The notes beneath the pieces are model-generated. The model was not told the origin of the DNA. It did no database searches and saw only the letters and a list, made by a program, of their open reading frames with translations. This document shows, piece by piece, positions 29,812 to 40,760 of a stretch of 64,000 bases of DNA. This DNA is from Hyposmocoma kahamanoa (Eukaryota; Arthropoda; Insecta; Lepidoptera; Cosmopterigidae): assembly GCF_003589595.1 (NCBI RefSeq), contig NW_020653945.1, forward strand, positions 1,629,457 through 1,693,456, read 5' to 3'. Both the position numbers and the translations under genes were made by a program. Each line of letters starts with the position of its first letter. Position 1 is the stretch's first letter.

Positions 29812-30313
29812 TATCGAGTATATAACCAGAAATAGAGACGAAATAAAGGCCATTCATCCCTGGCAACTCATCACCTTTAAATATCAACACTCGTTTGTGC
29901 TGAAATCACAAATTAGAAAACTGAAATTGTACAGCGCCAACAACTGTCCTGTGTGTACGTCTCCGTATATTCCAAAAATATTCTGTATTTATTGTAATAA
30001 AGATAATATCTCTAACAATGGGGGCTGTTCCACGCGGTGGTGTGGGAAAAACAGCATAACATCTAATTACAAAACAAACGGAATCACATTTCATCGGTAA
30101 TTAAATATTAAATGTATTTTTAAATTTTCGTCCATTACAGCAAAGCTCAAGTTAAATTGGTCGATTTGAAGTGAAACAATTGACGGCACCCGTCAATTGT
30201 TTCGTATTCGGGCTGACCAATCGGAGCGCAGTTGTCACAGTAATGATTTGGCGGAATAGATTTCAAACAAATTAAATGAAATTTCGTCTCTATTTCTGGT
30301 TATAAACTCGATG
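29812..30313 (+). mobile_element. P-superfamily-like MITE, family PM-A, copy 2 (502 bp)
   Basis: Terminal inverted repeat [C/T]ATCGAGTATATAACCAGA of about 30 bp and a perfect 8-bp target duplication TGCCCCGG (29804-29811, 30314-30321). Carries a THAP first exon on the plus strand and a 14-bp-arm palindrome at 30173-30203. Ends starting CA and 8-bp duplications are P-superfamily traits. Confidence 0.85.
30017..30097 (+). pseudogene. THAP-domain first exon carried by PM-A
   Basis: The frame reads GGCSTRWCGKNSITSNYKTN then GITFHR, followed by GTAATT as a possible donor. Cys-x4-Cys and I-x-F-H match the THAP start. The likely ATG at 30018 is one base out of frame: the run of five G after AT would need one more G, so a single deletion has broken it. 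Confidence 0.6.
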
Positions 30314-30365
30314 TGCCCCGGCTACGTGAGCTAAACTAGCTTAGCTTCGTTCGCGGTGTTGCCTA

Positions 30366-30600
30366 CGCATCAAATGGAGATTGACAGGACACGTTGCTAG
30401 GCTGGACGACAACCAATGGAGCAAGGCGGTCACTGTGTGGTACCCGGAAGGAAGAGGAGATGTCCTTGATGCAGACTACCTGCTAAAATGTCGGATGATT
30501 TCTTCGGAGTGGCCGGAAAACTGTGAATGAGATTCGCACAGGACCGATTGAACTGGCGTGCAAAAAGAGAGGCCTAAACCCAGCAGTGGGTGTTAACTAA
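30366..30600 (+). pseudogene. RTE-like LINE C-terminal fragment
   Basis: RIKWRLTGHVARLDDNQWSK, AVTVWYPEGRGDV, then after damage DRLNWRAKRGLNPA-type sequence and a stop. The K-W-R-x-x-G-H-V-A-R...W.....VW.P pattern identifies it. Follows the fold-back element directly. Confidence 0.75.
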
Positions 30601-30615
30601 CTTAGATGATGATCA

Positions 30616-31165
30616 CAGGGACATCCTTAAACGAGAAATACTGTATAGGATATTCTTTATCAAATAAATCAGGAATCTATAAATATTTTTGTCTAGACAA
30701 ACAATAATTAAATACAATAATAAATCTAATTTAAAATAAATGCACGAGAGTGCTATTAATAATGAAAAATCACAACATTAGTTACTGAACCGGTTTTTTT
30801 AACGATTTAGCTATATATTTAGCAGTAAAAAATTATTAATGTGTGGTTTTGCGCACTCGAGTGAGCAGTGGTGGTACTGATTGACAAAGTCACTTCAAAC
30901 TCACTGAAACAAACTCCATACATTTTTTTTTCAATTGAGTTTATGTAGCTAGCTACTGCCAATCTCAAAAGTATAGTATTATATTAAAAATGCATTTTAT
31001 TTTAAACATTCGTATATTATTACAGTAGACTTACCTATGACAGCAGTATGTCTGCAGAAGGCATTTCGATTTGTGGTATTAACGACAGCGTTAATAAGAC
31101 TGATCTTTAGAAGCTTGCTATTAGAACAATTCACAATATGGACTCGTCGTCGACTGTATGATTCT
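30616..31165. other. No recognisable feature
   Basis: AT-rich spacer. Confidence 0.35.
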
Positions 31166-31167
31166 GT

Positions 31168-31346
31168 ATGATGTATGATGCCTCTGTGGCCGACCGGTTA
31201 CTATGCTGGTCTGTCACGCAGAGGTCCCGGATTCGAGTCCCGGATGAAATATTTATACGACCTGTATTTGTTTCACTCGTGAGTTTGGGTGTAATTTGTG
31301 TTGTCCATGGTACCTGCGACACAGGGATTCGATGTAGCCACTGCCA
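31168..31346 (+). mobile_element. tRNA-headed SINE (family S), copy 3
   Basis: CCTCTGTGGCCGACCGGTTA, GCTGGTCTGTCACGCAGAGG, B box GGATTCGAGTCCC, then TTTCACTCGTGAGTTTGG and GTCCATGGTACCTGCGACAC. The 3' end is truncated after ACAGGGATTCG. Diverged more than the other full copies. Confidence 0.75.
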
Positions 31347-31479
31347 TTAATTCGTAATTCAGATACACCCCAGAGTAAGAGCGATGCCACACGGGCGACT
31401 GATTTCAACGCACCGAATGCCACACGAACAATGCTGCATCGTAACATAACGCATATTAAACGCTTGTTCATCATCATGT

Positions 31480-31735
31480 ACAGCCTGACTTAACTCACTG
31501 GTGGGTATAGGATTCCGAGTGACTCAGAGCCACTTCCCGCGATATCGAGCTAATCTCATCCAGTTTCGCCCCCAATTCCTGCGAGGTCATCAGCCCCTCC
31601 CGCAGCTGGACGCCCAACGTTTCCGTATTCAGTTTTTGGACGCCACTCAATTACCGCCCTACTCTGTCATCTTGCATCCTTATCAGGTGCCCTACCCAGC
31701 TTCTTTTTTAGCTAGGGAGCTGTAATGAAAATTGA
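31480..31735 (-). pseudogene. RTE-like LINE C terminus, diverged
   Basis: Minus strand: WVGHLIRMQDDR followed by frameshifted VAS/GRPAAG-type sequence and the CATCATGTACAGCCTGACTT end. It is the same tail as 53140-53400, which is intact over the corresponding stretch. Confidence 0.7.
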
Positions 31736-32340
31736 GGAGTTCCTTAAATATGGCGACTTATATACGTCGCAGGCGTATTGTATAAAGCGCCAGTTTGCAA
31801 AACGGCGCTGTATTCCAATACGGCTACGTCGTGTTCAGCAGTTGCGTTCGTACGATACGTTCTATGAAGCGGCGGCCAACGTTTAGCCGTATTGTTCACA
31901 GGGAAAATGTCACCCTAACTAGGAGTTACGACTAACGCATACAAAACAAACGTCTTTGCCTTAAAAATATCAATAATCTTATAAATTTAATCACCAAAGA
32001 AGATTTCAATATCTTACAAGTGGGCGGGTACGTTACACAGCCGCATTATATAAAGCGCCTAATATTGCGCGACATATAAAAGTTAATAAAAGCGGCGCCC
32101 TAAATATGGGCCACGCCCACTCTTGACGCAGGGCTCTTGAAATCAGGTAGCGTATAGGTAGTAAACGTTACTAAAGCACCCCCTTCACCGCTTGGTCTCC
32201 TAGCACCTTGCCGCGCGCCGCACCGCGCTGTTACAACGCACCATGTGACATGTAGTTCTAATTTAAATGTGTACAACGCAGTGTCACCATTCAGAGGTCC
32301 GAACGACGCAATGCATCATGTGGCATCATCCTAACAAACT
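31736..32340. other. CpG-richer segment with no assigned feature
   Basis: Contains CGTCGCAGGCGTATTG, CAAAACGGCGCTGTATTCC, CGGCGGCCAACG and later GCCGCGCGCCGCACCGCG. No frame or tRNA. Similar CpG-rich patches are at 39400-39500 and 39930-40085. Probably a DNA-element remnant, unproven. Confidence 0.35.
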
Positions 32341-32394
32341 CTAGAGTACTTGTAAATTGTAATATTTGTTTCTAATATTACATAGAAACAACCT

Positions 32395-32660
32395 AAAAGA
32401 GCTAAACGGATTACTTCATGGATTTATTGTCGTCCAAGAAACGGCATAATCACTAATTGTGTAAAGTTTTTGTTTTACGAATAGTTAAATCTAGTGGTGG
32501 CAAATTTTATATGTCATCTGCAATCTTGTTATAGTATACATTGGCCCTTAAATAAATTTGTAAGGACTATCAAGAACAGCTAATTTATTTTTGTTTTATG
32601 TATTCATATTACATATGTATACTTATCAGTATTTTTCATGAAAGTAATACTATTTTTATT
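32395..32660 (-). repeat. LINE-D internal fragment
   Basis: AAGAGCTAAACGG, TTGTCGTCCAAG and, further on, AGAACAGCTAATTTATTTTT correspond to 9755-9785 and 10185-10215, with the sequence between them collapsed. Confidence 0.5.
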
Positions 32661-32675
32661 AATGTATTAATTACA

Positions 32676-33062
32676 TTTTTTCTGAGTGTTCGATCTTTGT
32701 ATTTATGATTACAACAAACTATGTAGTGGAGTAATTTCACAAAAAATAATTGAATATCAATTCAATAAAAATTAAAAATACAGTGAATAGCGACATCTCT
32801 CGCCAGGACTAGTAGCTGTAAAGGTACTAACTGGATGATAAATATTTCATAGATTTCTCATAGATGGCGCTACGACTAAAAAGACGTTGACAAAATCAAA
32901 TACAAACACACAAGCAAGTACATAGAAAAGTTCGTTGGGTCCGTTGGTTCGTTCCGTGGCTTAGTTGGTATAACGTCTGGCACGGTATGCAAGAAGATGT
33001 CGGTTCGAATCCGACCAGATCGAAGGATTTTTTTCTGAGTGTTCGATCTTTGTATTAATTAT
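32676..33062 (+). mobile_element. Family T tRNA-like retroelement, copy with 30-bp terminal direct repeats
   Basis: Bounded by an 11-bp target duplication TATTAATTACA (32665-32675, 33063-33073). Both ends carry TTTTTCTGAGTGTTCGATCT and TTGTATT, so the insertion is one unit (353 bp) plus about 30 bp. The tRNA-like part (about 32948-33025) has TGGCTTAGTTGGTATAACG and GGTTCGAATCCGACC with a paired T-stem. No ORF. Confidence 0.85.
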
Positions 33063-33201
33063 TATTAATTACACGTGAAAATGTAATAACGCCATTATAA
33101 GCCTATTAATTTATTTATACTATATCTTTTTGATAATGATATTATCCTAAATGAAATTAAATTTTTCTCCTCACTAGAAACTTACGCGCAAAAGCGTTGG
33201 A

Positions 33202-33881
33202 CTGTGGGGCACCTAACTTTTACTTTCGATGAAAAAAAAACGCAATGACACGTTCATTTACGCGATTTGTCGTACATTATTTATGTAATAAAACTGATCT
33301 GTTATGTTCATCTACCATTTATGAGGTGAAAAGTTGTGTGTTTCGCTCGGCAGCAAAGTTGTTTTACAACAACTTTGCAGCCTTGCGTTACAAATAACTA
33401 TTACACCCACAGACATATATATACTTCGCGTGCCCAAATAAAGTGGAATTCACTTACTTGCCGCTGCTACACTTCAGAACGAGATCGACCGTTATCGTAC
33501 CCGTCGAAAACGCGAAAAATGCATAATTGTGCCATTACAAACTGCAAAAGCACCATAACTATGGGTAAACGGTTACACAGGGGCGTTTCCTTCCACGGGC
33601 AAGTGATTTTGTAATCAGAACATGCATTGATATTTTAAAAGCAATTATTTTGGTTTTGCATGAATTTCGAGAAAACAAATATGCAACCCAATGTATGCCT
33701 CATGATTTGTAATACATTGCGGCTTTTACTTGGGGCGATATATTTGTGATTCTTTATTAATACGCCATGAATATCGAACGAACGCACTTTTGCATAATGC
33801 ATTCTGTTTCTGTGGTACGGCCGCTTGTACATTTTTTTGGCCAAATTTAACATTTAGTGATGTATACGTTAGGCAACACTG
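33202..33881 (+). mobile_element. Possible P-like element PM-D around a THAP exon
   Basis: Weak inverted ends, CTGTGGGGCACCTAAC (33202) versus CAGTGTTGCCTAAC as complement of 33868-33881. The boundary is uncertain and no target duplication is found. The call rests mainly on the THAP exon inside. Confidence 0.3.
33519..33614 (+). pseudogene. THAP-domain first exon (PM-D)
   Basis: 31 codons: MHNCAITNCKSTITMGKR, then RGVSFHGQ and a stop soon after. Cys4-x4-Cys9 and G-V-S-F-H are textbook THAP start motifs. A GTGATT directly after FHGQ could be the splice donor. An upstream in-frame stretch extends to 33336, but this Met fits the domain start. No second Cys-x2-His pair within 400 bp downstream in any frame I could follow, so it is a remnant or exon 1 of a broken gene. 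Confidence 0.6.
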
Positions 33882-33889
33882 TTCTCGAT

Positions 33890-34405
33890 TCTGATCGATT
33901 TTGAAATCTGATTAAGTAAGATTTTAGATATTTTGTCAGCAGTAACATTTTCAGTTGTCATGCCATTCACCAATTTGATCAATCACCGACGGAAAACCGT
34001 CTAGTAAATTTAATTACGGCAGTTGCAAGTTCATATATTGACGTTATCTTCATTAAAGTCAATCGATAAGATCTTCTATTACAAAAAGACGGTTATATAA
34101 TAAGCTTATTTTATTTCAAGGACAATAATCTTAATATTTGAAGTTGATTAAAAATTGAAGTTTAAATTTTTTACAATTTTTTTTTTAAAACATCTTGTAA
34201 TAACTACACATACACGTAACTATCTTGTTTTGGTATTTTTCTACTATATTAATATTTCACGACTACTTGTAATCAACGAATATTTGAATCGATTAATTGA
34301 ATGGAATACTACACGTATCTATCTATATTCTATCTAGATATATGTCTGTGATCACACCACATTGTCTAATACATCACATAATCTACTTTACAAGCAGTAC
34401 CTTTA
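33890..34405. other. No recognisable feature
   Basis: Very AT-rich. One 60-codon frame (34155-34337) is of low complexity. Confidence 0.35.
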
Positions 34406-34720
34406 GAATAGAATAGAATAGAATAGAATAGAATCGTTTATTTCATGTTATCAATGTCACAATATTACAATTGGAAATACAATGTCAAGGGATAACTATG
34501 ATCGTCAGTAATAAAATTATAATAATAATAATGAATATAAGATAAAGTAGTATAACCACTGCTTGTCGAATAAAATAAAATTAAAATTGTTTCAAAAGAA
34601 ACTCATCGACACTGTACAATTCAATATCCAATAAAAGGATTTTTAGTCGGGTACAAAACGTTTCATTGTTTCTAACACTTTTCAGGTCTGTGGGTAGATG
34701 TTCGTAGAAATTTAAATTCC
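34406..34720 (-). pseudogene. LINE C terminus and (TAGAA)n 3' tail
   Basis: The tail TAGAATAGAATAGAATAGAA at 34408 marks the 3' end. On the minus strand a frame from about 34717 to a stop at 34581 reads NFYEHLPTDLKSVRNNETFC, then TRLKILLLD and YSVDEFLL. H-L-P-x-x-L...F..RLK..LL....YSV-x-E-F is the Jockey/CR1-type C terminus. A different family from LINE-D. Confidence 0.7.
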
Positions 34721-35464
34721 TTTATCTGCATAGCGAATTAATAATTATTGATTCGTGATGATAGTAATATATTATTATCTATATTTTAGTAACTTTCTAC
34801 CTAAAAGTCATTATTATATTTATATTCGAGTTTTTTAAACTCTTTTATAACTCGAATTCTTTGATTTCCAAAGTACCACAGCGCACAAACACATACAATG
34901 AATCCCTATCTGTGTAGAGGTCATCTAAATCCATACACATCTGCAATACAGAGCTATACAAACCCATACATGGACCATACAAACGCAGATACATGAAGTG
35001 GTGTGCAGTGTCTGGAGCTCGCACGACTGCATTCCTTGGACGGGTCCCAAAGAAAAGGGACCAAGCTTTATTTTCACCCGACTACGGCGAAACTAAATGG
35101 AGAAATATGATTTTGGATTACATACTTGTAGGAAATGAAACTATTTTTCCGGATTTAAATGAAAACCCAAGAAGAAGGTTCGCGAAAATCTAAGAACTCG
35201 ATATTATATACTTGTGTCTATTTGTTGCTTAAAAAACTTGACAACGGTTTGGGTATACTGTAGGCGTTAGATGCGGAGTTCGGTTACCGATAGGACCAAT
35301 TTGGGAAATAAACTTTTTTAAATCGATTCTGGTCTGGGTGTGCACCAGAGTTAATTCCGTTTGCTCTGGTACTCATAGTTCATGGAATTCCCAATAGTGT
35401 AGTTATTTGGCACATTATTATGTTATTATTGTATTTATTAGATTTTTATTTCAAAAATATACTA
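34721..35464. other. Mostly featureless, around the Penelope fragment
   Basis: Nothing recognised apart from the fragment at 35129-35204. Confidence 0.35.
35129..35204 (-). repeat. Penelope-like terminal fragment
   Basis: GGAAATGAAACTATTTTTCC, GGATTTAAAT, then GCGAAAATCTAAGAACTCGA. Rearranged: the inner module has been lost. Confidence 0.65.
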
Positions 35465-35710
35465 TAGTCACTGATGGTAAGCGACACGCCTGTCCGTAAC
35501 AGTTGCAGTGTCACTCAGAGCTTTAAATCGCAAAGGTCTGAGGGGCAATGCCACTGTGCCCGTCACCCTGAGACATAAGTTGAAAAGTTCAATGTGCCTG
35601 TAAATTCACCAGCACCCTTCAAATCCGAAACGCCATAATGCTTACATTACTGCTTGTTGGCAATACTTCCCTGACGAACTCTTTCACAAGAAACTCTACT
35701 GCTACTAAAA
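35465..35710 (+). repeat. Repeat family B, nearly full copy
   Basis: GGTAAGCGACACGCCTGTCC, GTCACTCAGAGCTTTAAATC, CCCGTCACCCTGAGACATAA, AATTCACCAGCACCC, CATTACTGCTTGTTGGCA, GACGAACTCTTTCACAAG. Confidence 0.65.
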
Positions 35711-37480
35711 TTGCAAAGAAAAAAACAATTCTTTTGATACCACTATATTTCAACGCTAATGACAAATCCACACATGTTGCCATAATACAAAATTACTTAC
35801 TCATTTAAATGTTACTGCTGTCAACTTTTTGTGGGTCTTACAAAAAGAAGGTATTATATAATATGCAAATTACGAATTGTACTGTTTACAGTATTGGGCC
35901 TTTATATTATAGAAACAATTTTTTAAAAAGGTGTAACGCTATTTATGTATTACGTTTACGCCGAGACTGCCTCACAATGTTGCCATGATACAAAAATTAT
36001 TTTTTTGATATTGCTGACGCCAACGGCGTATTTCATAATTTTTCTTATAACCCGAATATTCAAAAAGTTTTACTGTCGTAAATTTCCTAAAACAAAACTT
36101 CGATACTCATTAAACCAAAGCAGAAACCTTACACTTTTGTAATAATTCCCTAGAATTAGTTCTCAAATATCCGAGCTAACACTAATGACACACGTCCACC
36201 TGCCACTTGACCTCACGCACACACTCGTCTCGTGTATGTGTTTATGACGTGTTTAGCATATGTGCTAGTCGTGTCTTCATATCGGTTACATTTGGGTTTC
36301 CATGTTTTAACTTGCGTCCATATTCCATTGGAGCGTATACATTGAACGTGACTCTATTACTTTAGATGATAAATAAATTAATACTAACGTTATACAATAT
36401 CATATCGCGCTTCAAATAATAAAGCGACCAACTTAGAAAAGTCATTTCTGATATTATACTGTAATTATTAAATACGAAGATCGAACTCAAAGAAAAATTA
36501 CAGTACTCGAATCTTCGACCACGGAATTCCGTCCCTAACTAGGTCTTCATTATTTATTTGTGCATTAGGGTTGTCACTAGACCGACACATAACACTCGCG
36601 ATAGTGTGAGAATATATCGCTAGAATTTGTTGCCACCCGCCTCTTCAGTCCGTTCGAGACCATGGACGTTACAGCACGTCTGAAACGTCGAGGTAAAAAC
36701 ATGTTTTATACAGGATTAAGTCCCGATTTTAAAATCAAATAATGTGTGAAATTTTAAGTCAGTGTGAGAACACAATAGATACTTCTCCTACATCTTTTAT
36801 TCTTTTTCCTTGATCACGACCTCACAACAAATTGCACTCGGGTCATTTGAGGCCATACTTGTGGCAGACCTAGCGAGGGCGCTCGTACATCCTTTCTTTT
36901 TAGAGTCAGTTGAATTACATAATATGAGATAATTACATTATATTTACATGTATTTCATTAAATATTTTTATTTTATTTAATTATCGTAAAAAATATAATT
37001 TTACATAGCATTATTGAAAATAGTAACTGTGTAAGAATAATAGTTGTTAAATGTTGTAGTAGAATTATTTTTACCAAATAAATAGTCGATATTGTAGTAT
37101 ACTTTTGCTGGAATGTACTTTAAATATGTATTATTAATAATACAAATTAATAACTATTTGCTTTCAAACGTATATTAGTCAATGAAAAAGTCATCAAATT
37201 AACTGTCATAAACGATCGCAGTACCCCAGAATACGCCTCGTGAATTCGGCGCTCGCGCACCGTATGGAAACCGGTCTCGAAACGTCTGCAAAAAGACGAT
37301 GCTGAGATTTCTTTCTTAATATCAATTTAATATATTTCCTACACTACTGCAGTTATAATCCATTTGATGGCCTCTTCATAAAAAAGGAACAGTAGCTCAC
37401 TACCATGGGCCACAGCCAGACTTGCAGTGAGTCTGAAAGGAAAACTATGACTTACTGATATACACGACTTGCATGATCGA
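35711..37480. other. No confident feature; possible short first exon at 36661
   Basis: AT-rich. At 36661 an ATG in good context (GACCATGG) opens MDVTARLKRRG followed by a donor-like GGTAAAAA, preceded by an initiator-like TCAGTC at 36646. This could be a first coding exon, but no partner exon was found. Confidence 0.25.
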
Positions 37481-37625
37481 TTGGTTTACACAACGGTTTT
37501 CATAGTGTCGCCATCTCTGAGGTCCCGGGTTCAATCCCCCGCCGGGTCAATGTAAAAAACTAACTATTCTATATTGTCACTCGTCGTTCTTGCCGATTTC
37601 CATAACACAATTGATGTCATCTAAT
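37480..37625 (+). mobile_element. tRNA-derived SINE, second family, copy 1
   Basis: B box region GAGGTCCCGGGTTCAATCCC and CGCCGGGTCA, then GCCGATTTCCATAACACAA, the same body motif as at 54178-54363. The A-box half is degraded. Confidence 0.55.
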
Positions 37626-37934
37626 ATTTATAATTTATGTTATTTCTAACATAATCGTGTCAGCGAAATAATGACAGAAAATTAGCAAATTCTGATCACT
37701 ACATCAACAGCCACGTTGATTCCTTATTTACAGAATACACCTCATGGCCGTAACGAGAATCGTCTTGTCTCGCATGGCAACTCGACTCTTGCGCACATCG
37801 CGAATCGAGACGATCTAGTTCGACGTCTTGAGTTAAACTGTCTCTTGTATTTGTTAGAAAAGATTAACTTACGAAATAAAGGAATAAATCGTTTTTATTT
37901 TCACGTATTTTTTTTAAATCTATCGACTCAACCG

Positions 37935-38145
37935 TAGAACAAAGATGTATGTGCAAGACTACTTATTCTCAAGACATTTGGTTCGTTCTTCTTCGCTGTG
38001 GGTGTCAGGTCGACCGTTGTTCGATCAAAACATCTTCATGTAGTCCTTAGTTTGAATAACGAAATTATTCTCGTAAGGTACTTATTCTCTTTTCGCTAGG
38101 TAATCACATTGGACTCTGTTCTTCGAATGAGTCGCTACGTTGTCA
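37935..38145. repeat. Repeat family L, copy 2
   Basis: About 85 percent similar to 9880-10135 (see landmarks there), without the central poly-A region. Confidence 0.55.
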
Positions 38146-38324
38146 GTTTCGCAATGACTATATCACTTTATTAATGAGGCCCGCAAATTATTGAATATTT
38201 CAAAGAATGCCAAATCACCTTAAGATCCTGACACTTTTGATAACTAACTTTGTATTTAAGTCATGCAAGAAAATACTTACGTAATTTCCGATTATCAAAA
38301 TTTCTCCCTCTTCCTTTTAGTAGT

Positions 38325-38510
38325 AGAGCTCCTTGTGAAAGATTTCGTCCAGGAAAGTGCTGCCACCTTACCTATTTCTACCACCAAGGAGTAATGTAAG
38401 CGTTACTGCGTTCCGGTTTCGGATAAAGCGCAAGGGTTCTGATGATATTACAGGCGCATGGGACTTGTCAACTTGTGTCAGAGCGACGGGGGCAGCGGTA
38501 GTGGCCTAGC
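38325..38510 (-). repeat. Repeat family B, partial copy
   Basis: AGAGCTCCTTGTGAAAGA, AGTGCTGCCACCTTACCTAT, GGACTTGTCAACTTGTG; breaks off in a GCAGCGGTAGTGG stretch. Confidence 0.6.
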
Positions 38511-38800
38511 GGTAGTGGTAATTGAGGATATACGTTGATTAATACGGTATGAAGACATGACTCCTAGAAATTTCCACAATTAAAACAAAACACAAACGTA
38601 CCTCGAAATTTTACAAGAAAACCGCTGTATTCAGTAAGTAGTTTACATATACCAATATTTTTTTTTATATCAGCGAACTAAATAGAACATATATATAGTA
38701 TACGATATTCATTTTTCAAATGGTTTTAACATCGTTTGTAAAAAAAAAACTGAAATAGTGCAGTGTTCCTGCCACTCGACCCAAGCAAAATGAAAATGTA
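38511..38800 (+). repeat. Repeat family H, copy
   Basis: TACGGTATGAAGACATGA, CTCGAAATTTTACAAGAAAA, CGAACTAAATAGAACA, CTCGACCCAAGCAAAATGAA. Confidence 0.6.
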
Positions 38801-38929
38801 TAATAAAAAAACTGACTATTCTTCCCCGTTGTTGGAATACCCGTCCTGTTCATTGTCGAACTCACCTCCACGCCTCCTACCGTCTTCATCACCAACGCTG
38901 CCAGGTCTTTTATTCATGTTATCAGGCGA

Positions 38930-39105
38930 TGAGATAAGCAAGTGGTGCGCCTGGTGGTAATCATCATCGTAAGGATCTGAGGGATCTAAATTCGCCAACA
39001 CCGTTAGGTACCTTTCAAAACCAGAATGCAGTATTACAATAGTGCTTGGCGGCAGAGATACGTGGCAGCGCTTCCCTGGGCGAACTCTTTCACAAGGATC
39101 AATAT
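38930..39105 (+). repeat. Repeat family B, internally deleted copy
   Basis: AAGTGGTGCGCCTGGTGGTA, AGGATCTGAGGGATC, AGTGCTTGGCGGCAGAGATA, GGGCGAACTCTTTCACAAGG. Confidence 0.55.
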
Positions 39106-39539
39106 TGTTACTTGCACTCGATGCCGGTTGGGGTCTATGACCTCAACTGTGTCCTTAGATAAGAGTATACAGAGCTCATTGATGACGAGTATACATTGCT
39201 ACATGCGTAAATTAAATCCAATTTATATCTTTCCTTGAATGTTATACAAAACTACCAATCAGGCAGTCTCATGTTGCACTGTGTGATCTGATCGCTAACA
39301 TTCCTGCCTAGTTTTGCATATCTACACTCACAAGCGACTACACACAATGACTCACTCCACTGGCTTAGCGACCCAAAATGAGTCTTAGAACCTACACACT
39401 GCATATTTTATACTCGCCGACGACGCGTAGATGACGCGCGTAAACGCGATGCAGTCGCAGCGAGTAACCCTTTGCACACGTTCACAAATTCAGTGGCGCC
39501 GAAAACGCGCGTCATCTTCATTCTTCGATCCTGCAACAT
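39106..39539. other. No assigned feature; CpG-rich patch at 39400-39500
   Basis: CGACGACGCGTAGATGACGC and GGCGCCGAAAACGCGCGTCA stand out in AT-rich DNA. No frame recognised. Confidence 0.3.
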
Positions 39540-39850
39540 GTCCTTTACACTATGGCATGGGGTTCTTCAAAAAGCAAGTCAAATGCTATTCAACGCATAG
39601 ACAGCTCTCTAATGTTGCATATATCTATGGGCAACGATGACCATGTCCCATCAAGTGGCTCATTAGCTCGTTTGTCTTCTACTTTATATAAAAAAACAAA
39701 GATGACATTACACGCGGTGCAAACATCGAAGCAGGCGACGTAATCTGCCAAAGGCGGCAATCGACCCCGTGTAAACACACCATTATAAAGCTAAGATGTG
39801 GAACTTATACTTTCGCAACCTTGTATGTAAACATAGCGTTCCTCCTCTAT
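39540..39850. repeat. Repeat family G, copy 2
   Basis: About 80 percent similar to 12270-12600 in order; the 3' part (CCCGTGTAAACACACCATTA to TCCTCCTCTATACATC-like) is repeated again at 40605-40760. Confidence 0.6.
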
Positions 39851-40399
39851 ACATCTTATATAATCAACTTAGCATTAATATCAGTAATCTATATGTATCT
39901 ATATCTAATCTATATCTATACGTGCCGCAGACGCGCTTCTCGCGCACACTTCTATTGCATTTTACGCGCGTTTGAACCGATACAAACGCAACGCAACAAT
40001 CTGCTTTTAGAGCCTCTACGGTGCCGTAAACGCACGTTCGTGCGCGTGCGTCGTCGGCAGCGGCGCGTATAAAATACGCCGTGTGCAATAGGCTCTTAAT
40101 CCTCCTAAAACTGGTCTTTTTCTTGTTGACCGACACAGATATAGGTTCTCTCCAAGTACCAATCCTTTCCTTTCTTTTTCTTCTTTGCTTAAAATTATAC
40201 ACCTATTACACAGTCATAACCAAAGCGATAGTGTACAAATCCACATGTACCTACATACTTATATCATTAAAAAGAAATTAACAATATTGTATGTAATCTA
40301 CTCACTACAAATAAGCAAACGACGTATAGTGTCTTGTAAACTCACACAGAGTACATGAAAACAAGTCTATTCTGTTTGCAACATCATTTATGATACCAA
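39851..40399. other. CpG-rich patch 39930-40085, otherwise featureless
   Basis: Dense CG dinucleotides (GCGCGTGCGTCGTCGGCAGC at about 40034). Long frames on both strands reflect lack of AT-rich stops rather than a gene. Confidence 0.3.
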
Positions 40400-40505
40400 G
40401 TAAAGAGACGAACTAGTCTATAACACGACTGTCTATAGCAGTTGCAGTGCCACTCAGAGCTTTAAATCGCAAAGATTTAGGGACACTGTCACTGCACCCA
40501 GTGGT
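40400..40505 (+). repeat. Repeat family B, 5' part
   Basis: AGAGACGAACTAGTC, CAGTTGCAGTGCCACTCAGA, GCTTTAAATCGCAAAGAT, CACTGTCACTGCACCC. Confidence 0.6.
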
Positions 40506-40604
40506 GGATTTGCCCAAAGGCCCAGTAGATTTTAGGGGAGGTCAATCGTGACAAAAATTCACTGACGATAACAAGAAATTACCTAAATATTCTAAAGGCT
40601 AAGA

Positions 40605-40760
40605 CCCCGTGTAAACACACCATTATAACGCTAAGACGAGGAGCTTTTACTTTCGCAACCTTGTATGTAATCATATCGTTCCTCCTCTATACATTTTGCA
40701 TAATCAACTTAGCATTAATATCAGTAATTTAGACATATTTAGAATAAAACAGACATTTAT
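40605..40760. repeat. Repeat family G, 3' part
   Basis: Over 90 percent identical to 39755-39900 (GTAAACACACCATTATAA, TTTCGCAACCTTGTATGTAA, ATAATCAACTTAGCATTAAT). Confidence 0.7.

Larger units (their letters stand above)
29568..30359. repeat. Fold-back structure with 18-bp inverted ends
   Basis: ACACCGCGAACGAAGCTA at 29568-29585 and its exact complement at 30342-30359. A second inverted pair (TTAGCTCACGTAG near 29640 versus CTACGTGAGCTAA near 30323) lies inside, with AGCTAGCT-type palindromes. The PM-A copy at 29812-30313 was inserted into it. No target duplication seen at the outer ends. Confidence 0.6.

Noticed and set aside
34408..34440. CRISPR-like or satellite array of TAGAA units
   Set aside because: Short pentamer run that is simply the 3' tail of a minus-strand LINE.
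39864..40202. 112-codon minus-strand frame as a gene
   Set aside because: It lies in a CpG-rich patch with open frames on both strands and no recognisable motif.
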